Origin: Blakeslea trispora
Taxonomy: Eukaryota; Mucoromycota; Mucoromycetes; Mucorales; Choanephoraceae
DNA length: 64,000 nt
Direction: 5' to 3'
NCBI GenBank assembly: GCA_025331445.1
Contig: JAIWNE010000132.1
Location: 24,620 to 88,619 of the forward strand
Shown: positions 11,425-22,200 of the stretch, piece after piece
How the letters are laid out: each line of letters starts with the position of its first letter
Numbering within the stretch: position 1 is the first letter of the stretch
Program-made: the position numbers and the translations under genes
The notes under the pieces: model-generated
What the model saw: the letters and a program-made list of their open reading frames with translations, nothing else
The model's database searches: none
Told to the model about the DNA's origin: nothing

Positions 11425-13208
11425 ATGAATTACTTTCGCAACTCTGTCTCTGGTCCCGAGGTTATTGATCTTATCTCAAGTTCGTCTTGCGAGGATGTTT
11501 CTATGTCATCTTCATCAGCCGCTTTGACTGAAGAGGGATCGGAATACGTAGGTTCTGTTGGAACTCATGCTCGTTCTCTTGGTCGACCTGTTAGAGTAAC
11601 TCGTGGTGGTCTTCCTTCCTCTTTTTTGTCGCCTCCTGGTTCTGTTTTCCAACATGAAATGGGTTCCCAGATGTCTGAGGTTGAGCTCGATGACGCCTTA
11701 AGCGAAGATCAGTTAGAAGAAGAGCCCAACGTCACCCTATCTGGACGAGAAATTCCTGTTCCCTTGCCTGTTGAGGAGCTTCCTGAAGTGATTGCATTTG
11801 CAAGACACCCTATTATCAAACCATTGCCCTATGAGGATCTTGTGCGTGACTTGCAAACCGAAACTGATATGGTTGAGTAAGTTTATTTAACATTACAACT
11901 ACATAGTTCTAACTTTTGAGTAAATTTTTTGTTCGTCACCGCATTATTTACAACTTTAGTGATCTAGTTTATTGTCACGGCGGCCGTAGGAAAGATGATA
12001 GCGGGGATGTTGTTGATGATGTATTAGTAAGCGAGCCCCAACGCATGAAGTTTGTCTGGAACCAGCGTTACGGTTGGGTTTGGCGTTGCCATAAAAACAG
12101 TTGCAAGTGTAACAAGTCTTCACGCTCAGCCCTTCACCAAACGGTATTCTATGGTAGAAATATTCCAGTGCAACATCAATGGCGAATCATCTTGCTCTGG
12201 CTTGTGTATAACGTTCCCCGACAAGCCATCTCTTTGTTGACCGGATTTGATCCCGAGACTATTCGTCTTACCATTAGGTACATGCTACAAGTCATGCAGC
12301 AAGACTTTTTGTTAGTAAATCAAGTAGAGCCTCAGCTTGATATCGATCAAGTAGATTTATCAACAGTTCCTTTGACCGAAAGATGGCGTTTCAACCATCC
12401 CGATAAGATTGGTAAGTATTTTATTACTTTGTAGCAACTCTTTTTTGATACTTTTTATTCTTTTAGGCGGTTATGATAGAGATGGCAACTCTATTATTGT
12501 AGAGATAGATGAATCAAAGTTTGGCAAGCGAAAGTATCATCGGGGCCATCGTGTCGAAGGCGTTTGGGTTGTTGGAGGTGTTGAGAGAACACAAGAGAGA
12601 AGAGTATTTCTAATGACTGTTCCGCGTCGAGATGCTACCACTCTTAGAGCAGTCATAGAAACAAATGTAAACTAAGGATCAACAATCCATACTGACTTTT
12701 GGCGCGGTTACAATTTCATCAATGATTGGCGTCATATGATTCACCGCTCAGTAAATCACAGCGAAGGCTTCATCTCTGAGGATGGTGTACATACAAACAC
12801 TATTGAAGGTATGAATTTTAATTTAACTTAGGACCATCTTACTAACTTATTACCATAGGAACTTGGAACGCCATCAAGATAAGGGTCTTTCCACGAGAAA
12901 GAACCAGAAAGAACACCCCTTGGATCTTGGCAGAGTTTATGTGGAGGCGCAAATATGCTTCAAATATTTATGCTGGGCTTCTAAAGTCATTGAGAGAAGT
13001 CCAGTTCTATAGGTCAAATTTGCAGCCTCCCATTCTCAACGAGGTGGACAACTTGGACGAAGACTCCGATTCAGAAGAAGACGACTCGTTCGAGGAGGAA
13101 CTTCCCTTGGATCTTGAGACAGAAGAGGTTCAAGAGTTAGACGAACTAGTTGTACCTTTTGTGGCGCTTAGAAGAAGCAGCAGAATAGCAGAACAAAATT
13201 TGTTGTAA
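11425..13208 (+). pseudogene. Merlin (IS1016/ISXO2-like) transposase, one in-frame stop
   Basis: Exons 11425-11876, 11960-12411, 12467-12808 and 12859-13208 join in frame. Exon 1 is Ser/acidic-rich. Exon 2 has a Cys/His-rich YCHGGRRKDD ... CHKNSCKCN and a helical HQWRIILLWLVYNVPRQAIS segment. Exon 3 begins the DDE domain: VEIDESKFGKRKYHRGHRVE (first Asp) and HTDFWRGYNF (second Asp). HTNTIEGTWNAIK spans the exon 3/4 junction and carries the Glu. Exon 4 adds AEFMWRRKYA and a long acidic tail ending LRRSSRIAEQNLL. A TAA at 12673-12675 falls just before GSTIHTDFWRGY, between the first and second catalytic Asp. It is the only break seen, so the copy decayed recently. Family assignment is firm from these motifs. 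Confidence 0.85.
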
Positions 13209-13279
13209 TAAAATTCCTTTTTTTCTTATATGTCAAAATAAATTGTTACTTTTGCCTAAAAATCAGTAAATACTTAACT

Positions 13280-13350
13280 TGTAACCACCGTGTGTTGAAC
13301 TGGCAACCTAACGTTTTCAAGTTGTGGAGTATACCACCACACTAAAACAA
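13280..13350 (-). other. tRNA-like stretch near the right end of Merlin (degenerate)
   Basis: On the minus strand TAGTGTGGTGGTATAC resembles a tRNA box A/D-arm. CCAGTTCAACA resembles box B. A TTGAAAA loop with anticodon-like GAA lies between, and CTTGT/ACAAG can pair as part of an acceptor stem. Several stem positions are mismatched, so it is at best a tRNA pseudogene or tRNA-derived piece. Confidence 0.3.
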
Positions 13351-14277
13351 GCAAAATTTTAACTGCAACAAATGTTATTATATTCCCCCGTTTAAATTTT
13401 TAAATGGTCAGAACTCCGTCAATATTGATTACCATATTCGGAAACTTTCAGAATATAGGTTTTGAAGCTTCGGCTACAACATATCACAAATTTGGGCCCA
13501 GTGTGCACAGGCCCCTTTTAACCGGATTTCCACCTTTTTGTGAATACTTGATCATGTCCCCTAATGAATAAGGAATACCAGGTCCTATGATACCCTGATC
13601 TTGCAACAAATCCTCACTTGTTTGAATGATATTGTTGTTGTTATTTTCTGTAGTTTGGCTCATTTCGTAGTTGTTTGATGTATATGAAAGAAAAGTATTT
13701 CTAATAAAAAACAAATGAATATGATTGATACTCTAAATGTCTTGATTTAGTTGGATACTATCAATTGATTACCAGCATGGTGACACAACCCTCTTTTGGC
13801 ACTACCATTCGAAAAACTCTAAAACTTTAACTGATGCGATTGAGATAGGGCTGAAAGCTATTGGTAGATTTCCAAATCTCGCAGTTATTGGTATATAACA
13901 TTATGCCAACACTGTTAAGTTACAGGCAAAAGACAATTTTAACAAACAAAATATAGACCAAAAATGGTAAGAACGTATCACACTCTGTTTAAATTTGAAG
14001 CGGAAGTTTAGTTTTAGTCTAGTTTCTTTTGGCTTTTTTGTTTTCTCTTTTTTATGTATTAGTTTCTCTTTAATGTTGCATCTTCAAGAGGCATGACAAA
14101 CCATAAACTACGCGTAGTAAATCAACCATAAACTTGGTATGCATAGGCAGTAGAAAATAAACGTGATAATAATGTAAGCAATATGTTAAGTTTTTTTTTG
14201 GTTTTTTATTCTAAATATTTTTTTAATGATATTGATAAGTATATGTAGGTTAATAATAATAAAAGAAGAAAATACAA

Positions 14278-16688
14278 CTAAGAAAGTTCATTGAAGGAGG
14301 TGATGCCAGCATCGTTAGAAAAGATAGTTGCTTGCATTTTGCGCATATAAGTTTTTTCAAACCCATGCTTGTGATTTGTTTTTACATTTTTAAGAAAGAG
14401 GTTGTTTCTTTCAAAGTTGAAAGCCCAAAAGCAAGAGACTGAACCCCATTTACGCATGCAATCGCGGAGATGCAGCATAAAATGAAAGTTGGGCGGGACA
14501 GATTCAGAGCCGTAGGCAAGTTCATATTTTTTGGCAAAGTCTAAGAGATGAGTGTGAACTACATCAATGTCGGAAATTTTTATAACACCAGAATCAAGGA
14601 TTCGGAAAGCATGGATCAACTCCATCATGTGCATGTAAACAGAGGCATCAAGAGTGGGAGGACAAAGGAGAGCATGGGCCAAAGAGGTCATAAAGTCTTT
14701 GAATTCGACTGCTTTGACATATGGGAACCCAGTTTTTGTAATCTTTTCTGACATAGGATTGCCAGGAGCTTGGGGATTGAGATCCATATGATATTGCATG
14801 ATCTTTTGAACCTTCAAATAACCATCTTCCGGCATCATTTTGATTAAAGCAGTTTTTGCAGCACCCAAGTACAGAACATGCATAGGCTCAATAGCCAACA
14901 AGTCGTAAGAAAAGTAAGGTAACTTGAAAAGCACCGAAAAACGAACACCACTTTCTTGCTCTTACTCCTTTCTTTTCTTTGCCGTTTCAGCCTTCTTCCA
15001 AGCTCTTGAGCTAGCCCTTGTTTCTTCATTGGTTCTTCTTCTCCAACTGTCACAATTACAATTGCAATAATTTTTTTGGTTGCCAAGTCCTGCAAAACGG
15101 GGAAACTGCGTATGGCACAAGTGACAACCGAAATTACTGTTAAAGGACATACTACTTGCTAGCTTTTTTGTTGCTGGAAGATCCGAGCAGATTGTGGTCA
15201 AGCACGCCCTTACATTGTTCTTAACAACCGAGCCATCTTTCATCACCATCGTCATCTCTACACCATTCAGCAACACGAGCAACTCATCCACCAATGGCTT
15301 CAGGTAATGGTTGAACGCGGTAGTAGGAGGTTCTTTAGGACCAGGAATGACTCCTACGAGTATCATATTTTTCTTGAGGTCACGGCCTTTGGCTTTAGGA
15401 AGGTTTTGAATAGTGAGTTATATGCACCCTACACTATAATGAGCACTAAATGGACCAAACCAGTCAACGTTTAAAGTGAGGAGCAGGTTGTAGTTACCGA
15501 GGAAAGCGAAAGGAAGAGGGTCGTTTGGAAATGCCTTGAACTCAGCGAAACCAGTACCATCGTAAATGTCAAGCATGTAGCCAGGAACAGTCTCACGTCT
15601 TCTCCATTCGTTGATCTGGTCAGCAAAACCTTGGCGCAGAAAGAACTTTTTGAGTGTGGAAATGATTGAGCAGTATGGATACTCTTTTTGAGGCACAAGT
15701 CTTGCAACCTCTCTTGTGTAATCATAATCATATATTTTGCCTGTACAGTATCTTTCGGACTTATTTGGCTTGAATACTGCATTTTGTAAGTCTTAATTGC
15801 AAACAATATCCTCGCCTCCAGGCTGGTTCTTTTGTTCGTAGAAATGGTGACAGCTGGTACAAACATTATAGTACTTAATACCATCATTACTCAGTTTGAA
15901 AAGCTGGCTTCTTTTCAAGAACGTTGCCAATGTTCTTGGAAAGCGGAATACATCGTTTTGGATTTCCAACAAACTGTTAAGATCTTGCATGTATTTTTCG
16001 ATCTGGTTGCGAGGAGTACTGTTGTTGAACATGTCAGTAACCAGCTGAAAGAGGATCTTGGAAGAAGGGCTTTGAGGAAGTTTATCAGCTAAGTTGAGAA
16101 AAGAAACGAGTTGGTATTAGACTACTTGTACTAAAACAGCTGTTATAGAATTACTTACATAGAAGATCAAATTCAGAAGGTGTAGCAGGCTCAGGCTCAG
16201 GCTCGGACTCAGTTGAAGTTGAAGGCTCAGGCTCAGTTGCAGTTACTGGCTCAGGCTCAGTAGAAGCATTAACAGGCTCTTCAATTTCATCAATTTGCAT
16301 TGGATCTACTGAAGATAATTTTATCAGTTCTTTCTCTTTATGCAGACATCACAGTTTAACAAATTTACCAGAGTTTGATGGTTGTTCAGCCAATTCAGTT
16401 GTTGGATTAAGGAAATGAGGAGTACGTCTGTTAATTGAGTTCTCTATGGATTGAGAGGTAAAGAATTAGAATTAAATGTGAATTGACTGAATCAGAGATA
16501 GATCACTTACTGTTAATTTCAAGCCATTGTTGATAGGGCATCTTATCATACTTGTTGTGAATTTTATGAGAACGATGGGTAGAAGGCTTGATGAACTTGG
16601 CCTCTTCAGGTCTGATTTTGCAGATGTCACAAAAACAGTAGATCAAAGTGTTTCTAGTAGGCATAGCAGGCATCTTAAGGTAAATCAA
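14278..16688 (-). pseudogene. tnp2: Tnp2-type CACTA transposase, element B copy (three in-frame TAA)
   Basis: Four exons with the same structure as in A and C2. Exon 1 (from 16688, or the Met at 16673) has a Cys motif YCFCDICK. Exons 2-3 are a linker rich in Glu-Pro repeats, from a GGCTCA DNA repeat at 16190-16265. Exon 4 runs from 16088 to 14278. It contains NVCTSCHHFYE, LNVDWFGPF (first Asp), CSDLPATKK (second Asp), CHLC, AIEPMHVLYLG and NFHFMLHLRDCMRKWG, and ends ...ITSFNELS. The frame of exon 4 is continuous except for three TAA stops (15795-15793, 15420-15418, 14964-14962). The middle one replaces a Tyr codon seen in A. A TATA box lies about 50 bp upstream. The protein would cut and join CACTA ends in the nucleus. 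This copy cannot make full-length enzyme as read. Confidence 0.88.
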
Positions 16689-16735
16689 ATAGAATGTGAG
16701 ATGGATAGTAGTTTTATTTTGTTTTTCTGTGAGTC

Positions 16736-16742
16736 TTTTATA
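16736..16742 (-). promoter_or_regulatory. TATA box of tnp2 (element B)
   Basis: TATAAAA on the minus strand lies about 50-65 bp before the possible Met codons (16688, 16673). C2 has the same motif at the same place. Confidence 0.6.
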
Positions 16743-17802
16743 TCTTTTTCTTTTGTTTGAACTACCACTACTCTGTTACTAATCAAAAGGATTGCACAGA
16801 ATTTCATTTGTTCCTTGAATGTAGACAAATCAAAAGTCTTTTTGCTTAGAAATCATTGATCGGAAGCAATGTTTGGCTAATGAATATTCTTCTTCAATGT
16901 TTGGTTCCTTTCCGTCAACAATTATTAAAGCAAGACATATTTTGAAGCTTGACATCCGTCGATTCTGCTTAATTTTTTGTTCAGTTGAATATGCATATCA
17001 ACACTTCCAAAGCTATACCAGTAATTTGTAAGCTGTTCTAATCATTCCTTCTGCTCTTATTTTAGACATAATGCCTTCCTAATTTGTCATGAATCAAAAA
17101 TATTGTTGAAGCTCAGCTGCGCGCTGTTTAAATCAGAATGCGAAGCGATTTAGAAATTAAATGCCTTTTTATTGGTTAAAAGTATCAACATCTTTTTTTA
17201 AAAAAAAATTTAAAGTGGTCACAATAAAAAAACTGGATCTTGTTAAAAATGGCGATTCTTAAATTAGAGTCGAAAAATGTTCAAATTGAATGCTTCTAAA
17301 CGCATAGAAAATGATAGTAAAAACAACAATCTTCTTACATGGATATATTCTATATAGTTACAGACATTACTGCGTCAAATTTCATTCAGTTTCGACCATT
17401 TTTCATAAAAATACATTTTACTGCTTAAAATGACCCCTTTAACCGTCATAAAACCGACAAAAAATTTAGTCGGTTAAAGGGGTCAAATTTCATTTCCCTG
17501 TAGTGGTTCTGCTATGTTCTCTACTGGCTCATCAACTACAATTGGCCTGACAGGTCTGTCGGGTCTAATAGTAGCAATACGCATAGTGCGATTAACGAAG
17601 AAGTTCCCCAGTTCCTTAGAAACTGGAACAAAGCCAAAAAGAAGGTATTTAAGCCGAAGACAATCAAAAGAAGCATAAAAAAGAGAAAGACGAATTCAGG
17701 ACCAGAATCCACAAAATCCAGCAGATCAAATAAATATAGATCTGAGTCCGAAATTGATAAATAAGAATTCATGTCAATGCTATTCCAAATAAAGATCATC
17801 TC

Positions 17803-19296
17803 ATGGCTTCTTCCGCTATTCATTATAAGGGGACCTTTCAAACCCCGATACCATACCAAACGAACCAAAAGTCTTGGGTTGCTATTGTCAATGATGGCAT
17901 CAAACGCACGTCGTCTAAGACACACTACCCATCAACTACTAGGCCTTCTGTTAAGCCTGGGCACCTCACAGAGAGCGCTGTACGAGATGTCTATCGTCAT
18001 GTCGCGAGACCATTCTTAAAGGGCACGGTCTCCAATTCACTTCTCATCGACATCACGACCATCAGGGACGTTAAGGTTTTTGTTCAGGAACTCCATGAGG
18101 TTTGCAATGGCAGTGAGCACCTCTGGTCTGTTTCTAGCACTCTTCGTCGTGACTTTTCTCGTGTATATGCCGAGATCGTTGTATCTCCTTCCAAGTATAT
18201 TCAGTTTGCACAGGAGGGTTTCGAGCTGAAAACTCTGGGCAAGTTTTTGGCGTTCACTCCTCTATCTCCATCGGCCGAAATTTTAAAGATCTCTTTATCA
18301 GGACTTCCATCACAATATGGTCGCCGTGAAGATGGCTTAGATCAGCTTCGTACTGATATGAATCATAATTTGAGGCAGTATGGTAAAATTACTGACAGTG
18401 GTTTAGTAACCAACTCTTCAGGCGTATACACTGGAAGTGGTTACGTCGTTCTTGAGCTTTCTGTTCCTGAGACTTCTGATTCTTCTTCATGTTTATTAAG
18501 CCATTTAATTGATTGGTCCTTCCAGCCAATTGATTATTCTGATGTTTCTACTATCCGCTTGTGTCAATCCTTAGATGGAATTCAGGTTCGAGCCACTTGG
18601 GCTACCATGCCTCCTTTCTGTCGTTATTGTCACAGTTCGGAACACGCCTTGAAAGATTGCTCCCTCAGACGTAAAGCTACTACTTGCTTCAATTGCCACG
18701 AAGTAGGTCACATCTCTAGATCTTGCCCTAGAAAAAATACAGGCACTGGCAAGAAGCGTAAAACGGTTATCGTTGAGAAACCTTCATCCACCGCTCCACC
18801 CAAGTCTACTACACCTGATGAACCTCTAGTTCTAGCCTCCTCCACGTTTGAGACATTGGACACCCCTCAAGCTTCATCGTCTTTACCTGTTGCCCAAGAA
18901 CCTTCAATCTCACTTACGTCTTCATCTTCCCTGGCCGTATCTCAGGATAACCTTCCTTCGACCTCTTCGGTCACTCGGCAATCCCAGCGTCTCAGGGAGC
19001 GCTCGGCAACACCTGAGCCCTCTTTAATTTTGGAGCAGCTCAAACCATCCCAGCCTGTAGCCCAATGTGTACATTGTGGGTTACAGGGCCATTCCCGCAC
19101 TACCAGCCGTCATTGTTTGAAGAATCCCAAACGTTTGGCTGATTCTGACTTTGATTCCCTACCTTCGTTTGGAAAGGTAGACTCTGATACTGAGATGGGA
19201 GACGATCTCCCCGATACTCAACTTTCCTATGCTACTGATGCTGTTGAGACAGGCAATGATCTTCCAACTATAGTCTCACCCAACCAATCATTATAA
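17803..19296 (+). CDS. LINE ORF1, CCHC zinc-knuckle protein (497 aa)
   Basis: Open from the ATG at 17803 to TAA. The N-terminal 250 residues have an RRM/esterase-independent fold I cannot name, with LKISLSGLPSQYG and YVVLELSVPE. Two knuckles follow at about residues 272-308: CRYCHSSEHALKDC and CFNCHEVGHISRSC. Then comes a Ser/Thr/Pro-rich linker, and a third Cys/His motif CVHCGLQGHSRTTSRHC near residue 422. Such proteins coat the LINE RNA as a ribonucleoprotein and act as nucleic-acid chaperones (family knowledge). The ORF2 ATG follows 2 bp after the stop, suggesting translational reinitiation. This ORF is intact although ORF2 is broken. Confidence 0.88.
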   Translation: MASSAIHYKGTFQTPIPYQTNQKSWVAIVNDGIKRTSSKTHYPSTTRPSVKPGHLTESAVRDVYRHVARPFLKGTVSNSLLIDITTIRDVKVFVQELHEVCNGSEHLWSVSSTLRRDFSRVYAEIVVSPSKYIQFAQEGFELKTLGKFLAFTPLSPSAEILKISLSGLPSQYGRREDGLDQLRTDMNHNLRQYGKITDSGLVTNSSGVYTGSGYVVLELSVPETSDSSSCLLSHLIDWSFQPIDYSDVSTIRLCQSLDGIQVRATWATMPPFCRYCHSSEHALKDCSLRRKATTCFNCHEVGHISRSCPRKNTGTGKKRKTVIVEKPSSTAPPKSTTPDEPLVLASSTFETLDTPQASSSLPVAQEPSISLTSSSSLAVSQDNLPSTSSVTRQSQRLRERSATPEPSLILEQLKPSQPVAQCVHCGLQGHSRTTSRHCLKNPKRLADSDFDSLPSFGKVDSDTEMGDDLPDTQLSYATDAVETGNDLPTIVSPNQSL

Positions 19297-19298
19297 TT

Positions 19299-22200
19299 AT
19301 GAATTTAAGTCCTTTATCCAGTCCATTCATTCCATCTACCCCTAATACTTCTCACTCATCTTCGCCCTCTTTTTCTCTCCAAATGGGAACGCTTAACTGT
19401 CGTAGCCTAGCTAAAACAGCTAACCCCCAAATCCGATCCTCGTCCATTCGCCATCTTCGCTCCCTTTCTTTTGACCTCTTAGCTCTCCAAGAGACGCATA
19501 CAGGTGACCCTCATCTTCAAGACATTCTTCATACTCAATTTCAGGCATCGTCTAGCATTTGGTCATCTCATTGTGGCCTCGTCAGTACCTCATCTGATAT
19601 TGAGCTATTGAAATCTTTCATCAGTCGCTGTGGTCGCTTGATAAACGCCACAGTTACTCACTGCAATCATTTATTTATTCCTTTCACCATCACTGTTGTC
19701 TACTTCCCTGCCACTAGATCGGACAGAGTTACCTTTCTAGAATCAGCCACCTCTCCTCCTTTCTTCCCCTCGAACCCGTCTCGACATGTTGTTCTAGGGG
19801 ATTTTAATTACACCTATGCTTCGCATACCCAAAGCACTCCGCGACAAGCTCCAACGGAATGGCTTGGATACATCGATCGTTTCTTTGTAGACGCCATCAA
19901 CCGTCCTGGTTTCCCCGTTTCTCCTACTTTCCAAAACCATGTTGGTACTTCCTGTATTGACTATTGTTTTATTACAAAAGACATGTTTTTCACTGTTCAG
20001 ATTGCAGAAGTTCCAGTCAGGTTTCTTCTCATCGAGTGGACTGATCATCGACTTTTGTCTATACCTCTTCGTCTACCACCCGCTTCTTCTAATACCTCTA
20101 CTGCCACTGCTGTTGGTAAAGGCTATTGGAAAGCTCACCCACGGCTAGCAAGAGATCTGGAATTCAAGACTAAACTTCACTTGCGAGTGTCTCAAGCCGT
20201 TGAAGGATTCTCCTCTTCTCTCCCTGCTTGGCAAAAATGAGAACAACTGAAATCCGTAGCAGTCAAGACAGCGAGGGCACACTCTCGTCGTCAGAAGTAC
20301 TCCCTGGCTCGCGCAGAAACTTTGCTCCAACGCAAACGTGCGAAGCTTGAGTCTAAGGTGACGGTTAATCCCTCCCTTCTTCCAGAGGTTTCACCACAGT
20401 TAAAGGTCGTACAAGATCAGCTTACTGTGCTCCAAAGCTACCATGTCGAAACGCTTGCCTTGAAGGCCGGTATTCGCTGGCGAGAACAAGGTGAATTGTC
20501 CGCAGGTTATTTGAAGCGTACCGCCTCCATCCTAGCTGCTAAAGGTATCATTCCTCCTTTGCGCCACCCCTCTCTCAATCGCTTATGCGTTTCTAAAGAA
20601 GAAATGTTGGATGCTGCTTTTGTCTTCTATGACAAATTATATGCACCGGATCCTATCGATCTCGAGGCTGTGCAATCCTTGCTGGATTCCATTTCTCCGT
20701 CAGCTACCCTCTCTCCTTCTGACGCCTCGCTTTTAGTGGATCCTATCTCTTTTGATGAAATAGTCGAAGCTTTTGGCAGATGTCCTAAGATTAGCAGCCC
20801 TGGCATGGACGGCCTACCGTATCCTATTGTCCAGCTTATCGTACTACATCCCGCTTGCCGAGAAATAGTGACACAAGTATACAATGACGCTCTGCTTCAA
20901 GGCATCTTCCCTCCCTCGTGGTTAGCTACATCTGTTTGCTTGCTTCCAAAGACGGAAGATTTATAAGATTTACGCAACTGGCGCCCAATCTCCTTGATTA
21001 ATGTGGATGCTAAGGTTTTCACTCGAATTCTTAATGCTCGTTTTTATCTGTCACTGACGATATGATCAACCCATACCAATCTGGCTTTGTTCGCGGCCGG
21101 TTCATCGCGGATAATGGCCTTCTTATGAAGCTATTGATGGAACACGCCAACCTAACTCAGTCGCCTGCGATTGCTCTTCTTCTAGACCAAGAGAAAGCGT
21201 ATGATAAGGTTCATCCATTGTATCTTCGGCTTGTGCTAAAGCGCTTTGGCTTTCCCCCTACCATCATTTCTAGCATTACCTCTCTGTTCTTTTCCACGCA
21301 ATTGTCTTTGAACATTAACGGATTCCATTCTGCGCCTGTATTGCAGCGTCGTGGCCTACGCCAAGGTGACCCTCTATCACCAGTGCTCTTCAACCTCGCC
21401 TTCGAGCCTCTTCTTCGCTCCATCCTGGCCAGTACTTCCATCCCTGGTTTCTCGCTACCTTCTCCTCTGACTCCTGCCCCCTCTTTAGAGTCTGGCCCCG
21501 TCAAGCTACTAGCCTATGCGGATGATATTGCATGCTTTCTCAATGCTCCTAACGAGCTGCAGAGTCTTCTTTCCCTTCTATCCGTATATTTGAAAGCCTC
21601 CAACGCACTCGTTAATTATCATAAGACCCAAGCGGTGTCTCTATCCGGCCAGCGAAGCCTTTTTCTCTCGACTTGGTCTTCAGTCCTGGCTGACAGTCAA
21701 ATATCCCAATGGCACGACGCCCGCTCTCCTACTCCCGTTAGATATTTGGGCTATCCTTTGTTCACCAGTCTACACCAAAGGAATTTCTTCCTTAGTGACC
21801 TGCTCGAAAAGATTCGCCAGGCCTGTAGCATACACAGTTGTCGAGGCCTTTCCATCCGTGGTCGAGTTACTATCCTCAACTCCCTGATCTTGTCCAAACT
21901 CTGGCATGTACTGCGAGTGATATCTACCCCTCTTTCGTTCTTCGACAAGATTGGATCCGTCATCTCTGCATTCGTTTCTTATCGCATTTATCCTCGTCTG
22001 AGCTACTCCACCATGTGTCTGCCTCGGTCTAAAGGCGGTTTAGGCCTACTTCACCCACTAAGGCAGCAGGGCAGCTTACAGTTACGCTGGCTAGTTCCCC
22101 TAATGGGAGACTTTCGAGTTGAAATAGCCTCAGCTTCCTTCTCGATGGATTCCGACTCCTGCGCTACCTCCTCCATAGTCTTGCCCAGGCTGTTCAATTT

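Larger units (their letters stand above)
10550..13515 (+). mobile_element. Merlin-type DNA transposon inside gene 2 of element B
   Basis: The ends are inverted: GGGGCCTGTGCACACTGG reads inward from 10550 and from 13515 on the other strand (18 bp perfect, then weaker). Length is 2,966 bp. It encodes one IS1016/ISXO2-like DDE protein. Merlin elements normally make 8-9 bp target duplications. The flanks here (GATCTTAG before, TTTTAACC after) do not match, which fits the loss of about 20 host codons at the site. AT-rich stretches without a gene are 10560-11350, which contains a tRNA-like stretch near 10741, and 13210-13515, which contains another near 13285-13346. Confidence 0.85.
10006..13663 (-). 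pseudogene. CACTA accessory gene 2, element B copy, split by a Merlin transposon
   Basis: The 5' part (13663-13516) starts MSQTTENNNN and runs to ...KGGNPVKR at the Merlin border. The 3' part (10549-10006) resumes ...SLKPEHFQCLAEYYGRQYS and runs open to ...DLPNKIM. Conserved blocks are VLGSTYSSRLTGSNVGIDFN, DDFENDDLEGV, HLRARSVDYFF, LNHYFAFVHRFKNPRTG and YSILPVQKM. Compared with A and C2, about 20 residues at the insertion point are missing, so sequence was lost when Merlin inserted or afterwards. Apart from that, this copy has no stop and gives the best view of the family's C-terminal half. No known domain is recognised. Confidence 0.65.
7286..17505 (-). mobile_element. CACTA element B, complete, TSD GTT
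   Basis: The left terminus CACTACGGGTAAA begins at 7286. The right terminus ends TAGTG at 17501-17505, and read inward the right end is CACTACAGGGAAA. The 3-bp direct repeat GTT flanks it exactly (7283-7285 and 17506-17508). CACTA/TAGTG ends with a 3-bp duplication define the CACTA superfamily. Length is 10,220 bp including a 2,966-bp Merlin insertion. Genes are gene 1 (+, 8799-9924), gene 2 (-, split by Merlin) and tnp2 (-, 14278-16688). The stretches 7561-8730 and 16743-17430 hold no gene. Parts of the former (about 7550-8000) are homologous to the left flanks of C1 and C2. Orientation is given by the transposase strand. Confidence 0.93.

Noticed and set aside
14962..15795. Stop codons in conserved frames as evidence of a reassigned genetic code
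   Set aside because: All three stop codons occur at non-equivalent positions in different copies, frameshifts occur too, and the long gypsy frame avoids all three stops. Decay is simpler.
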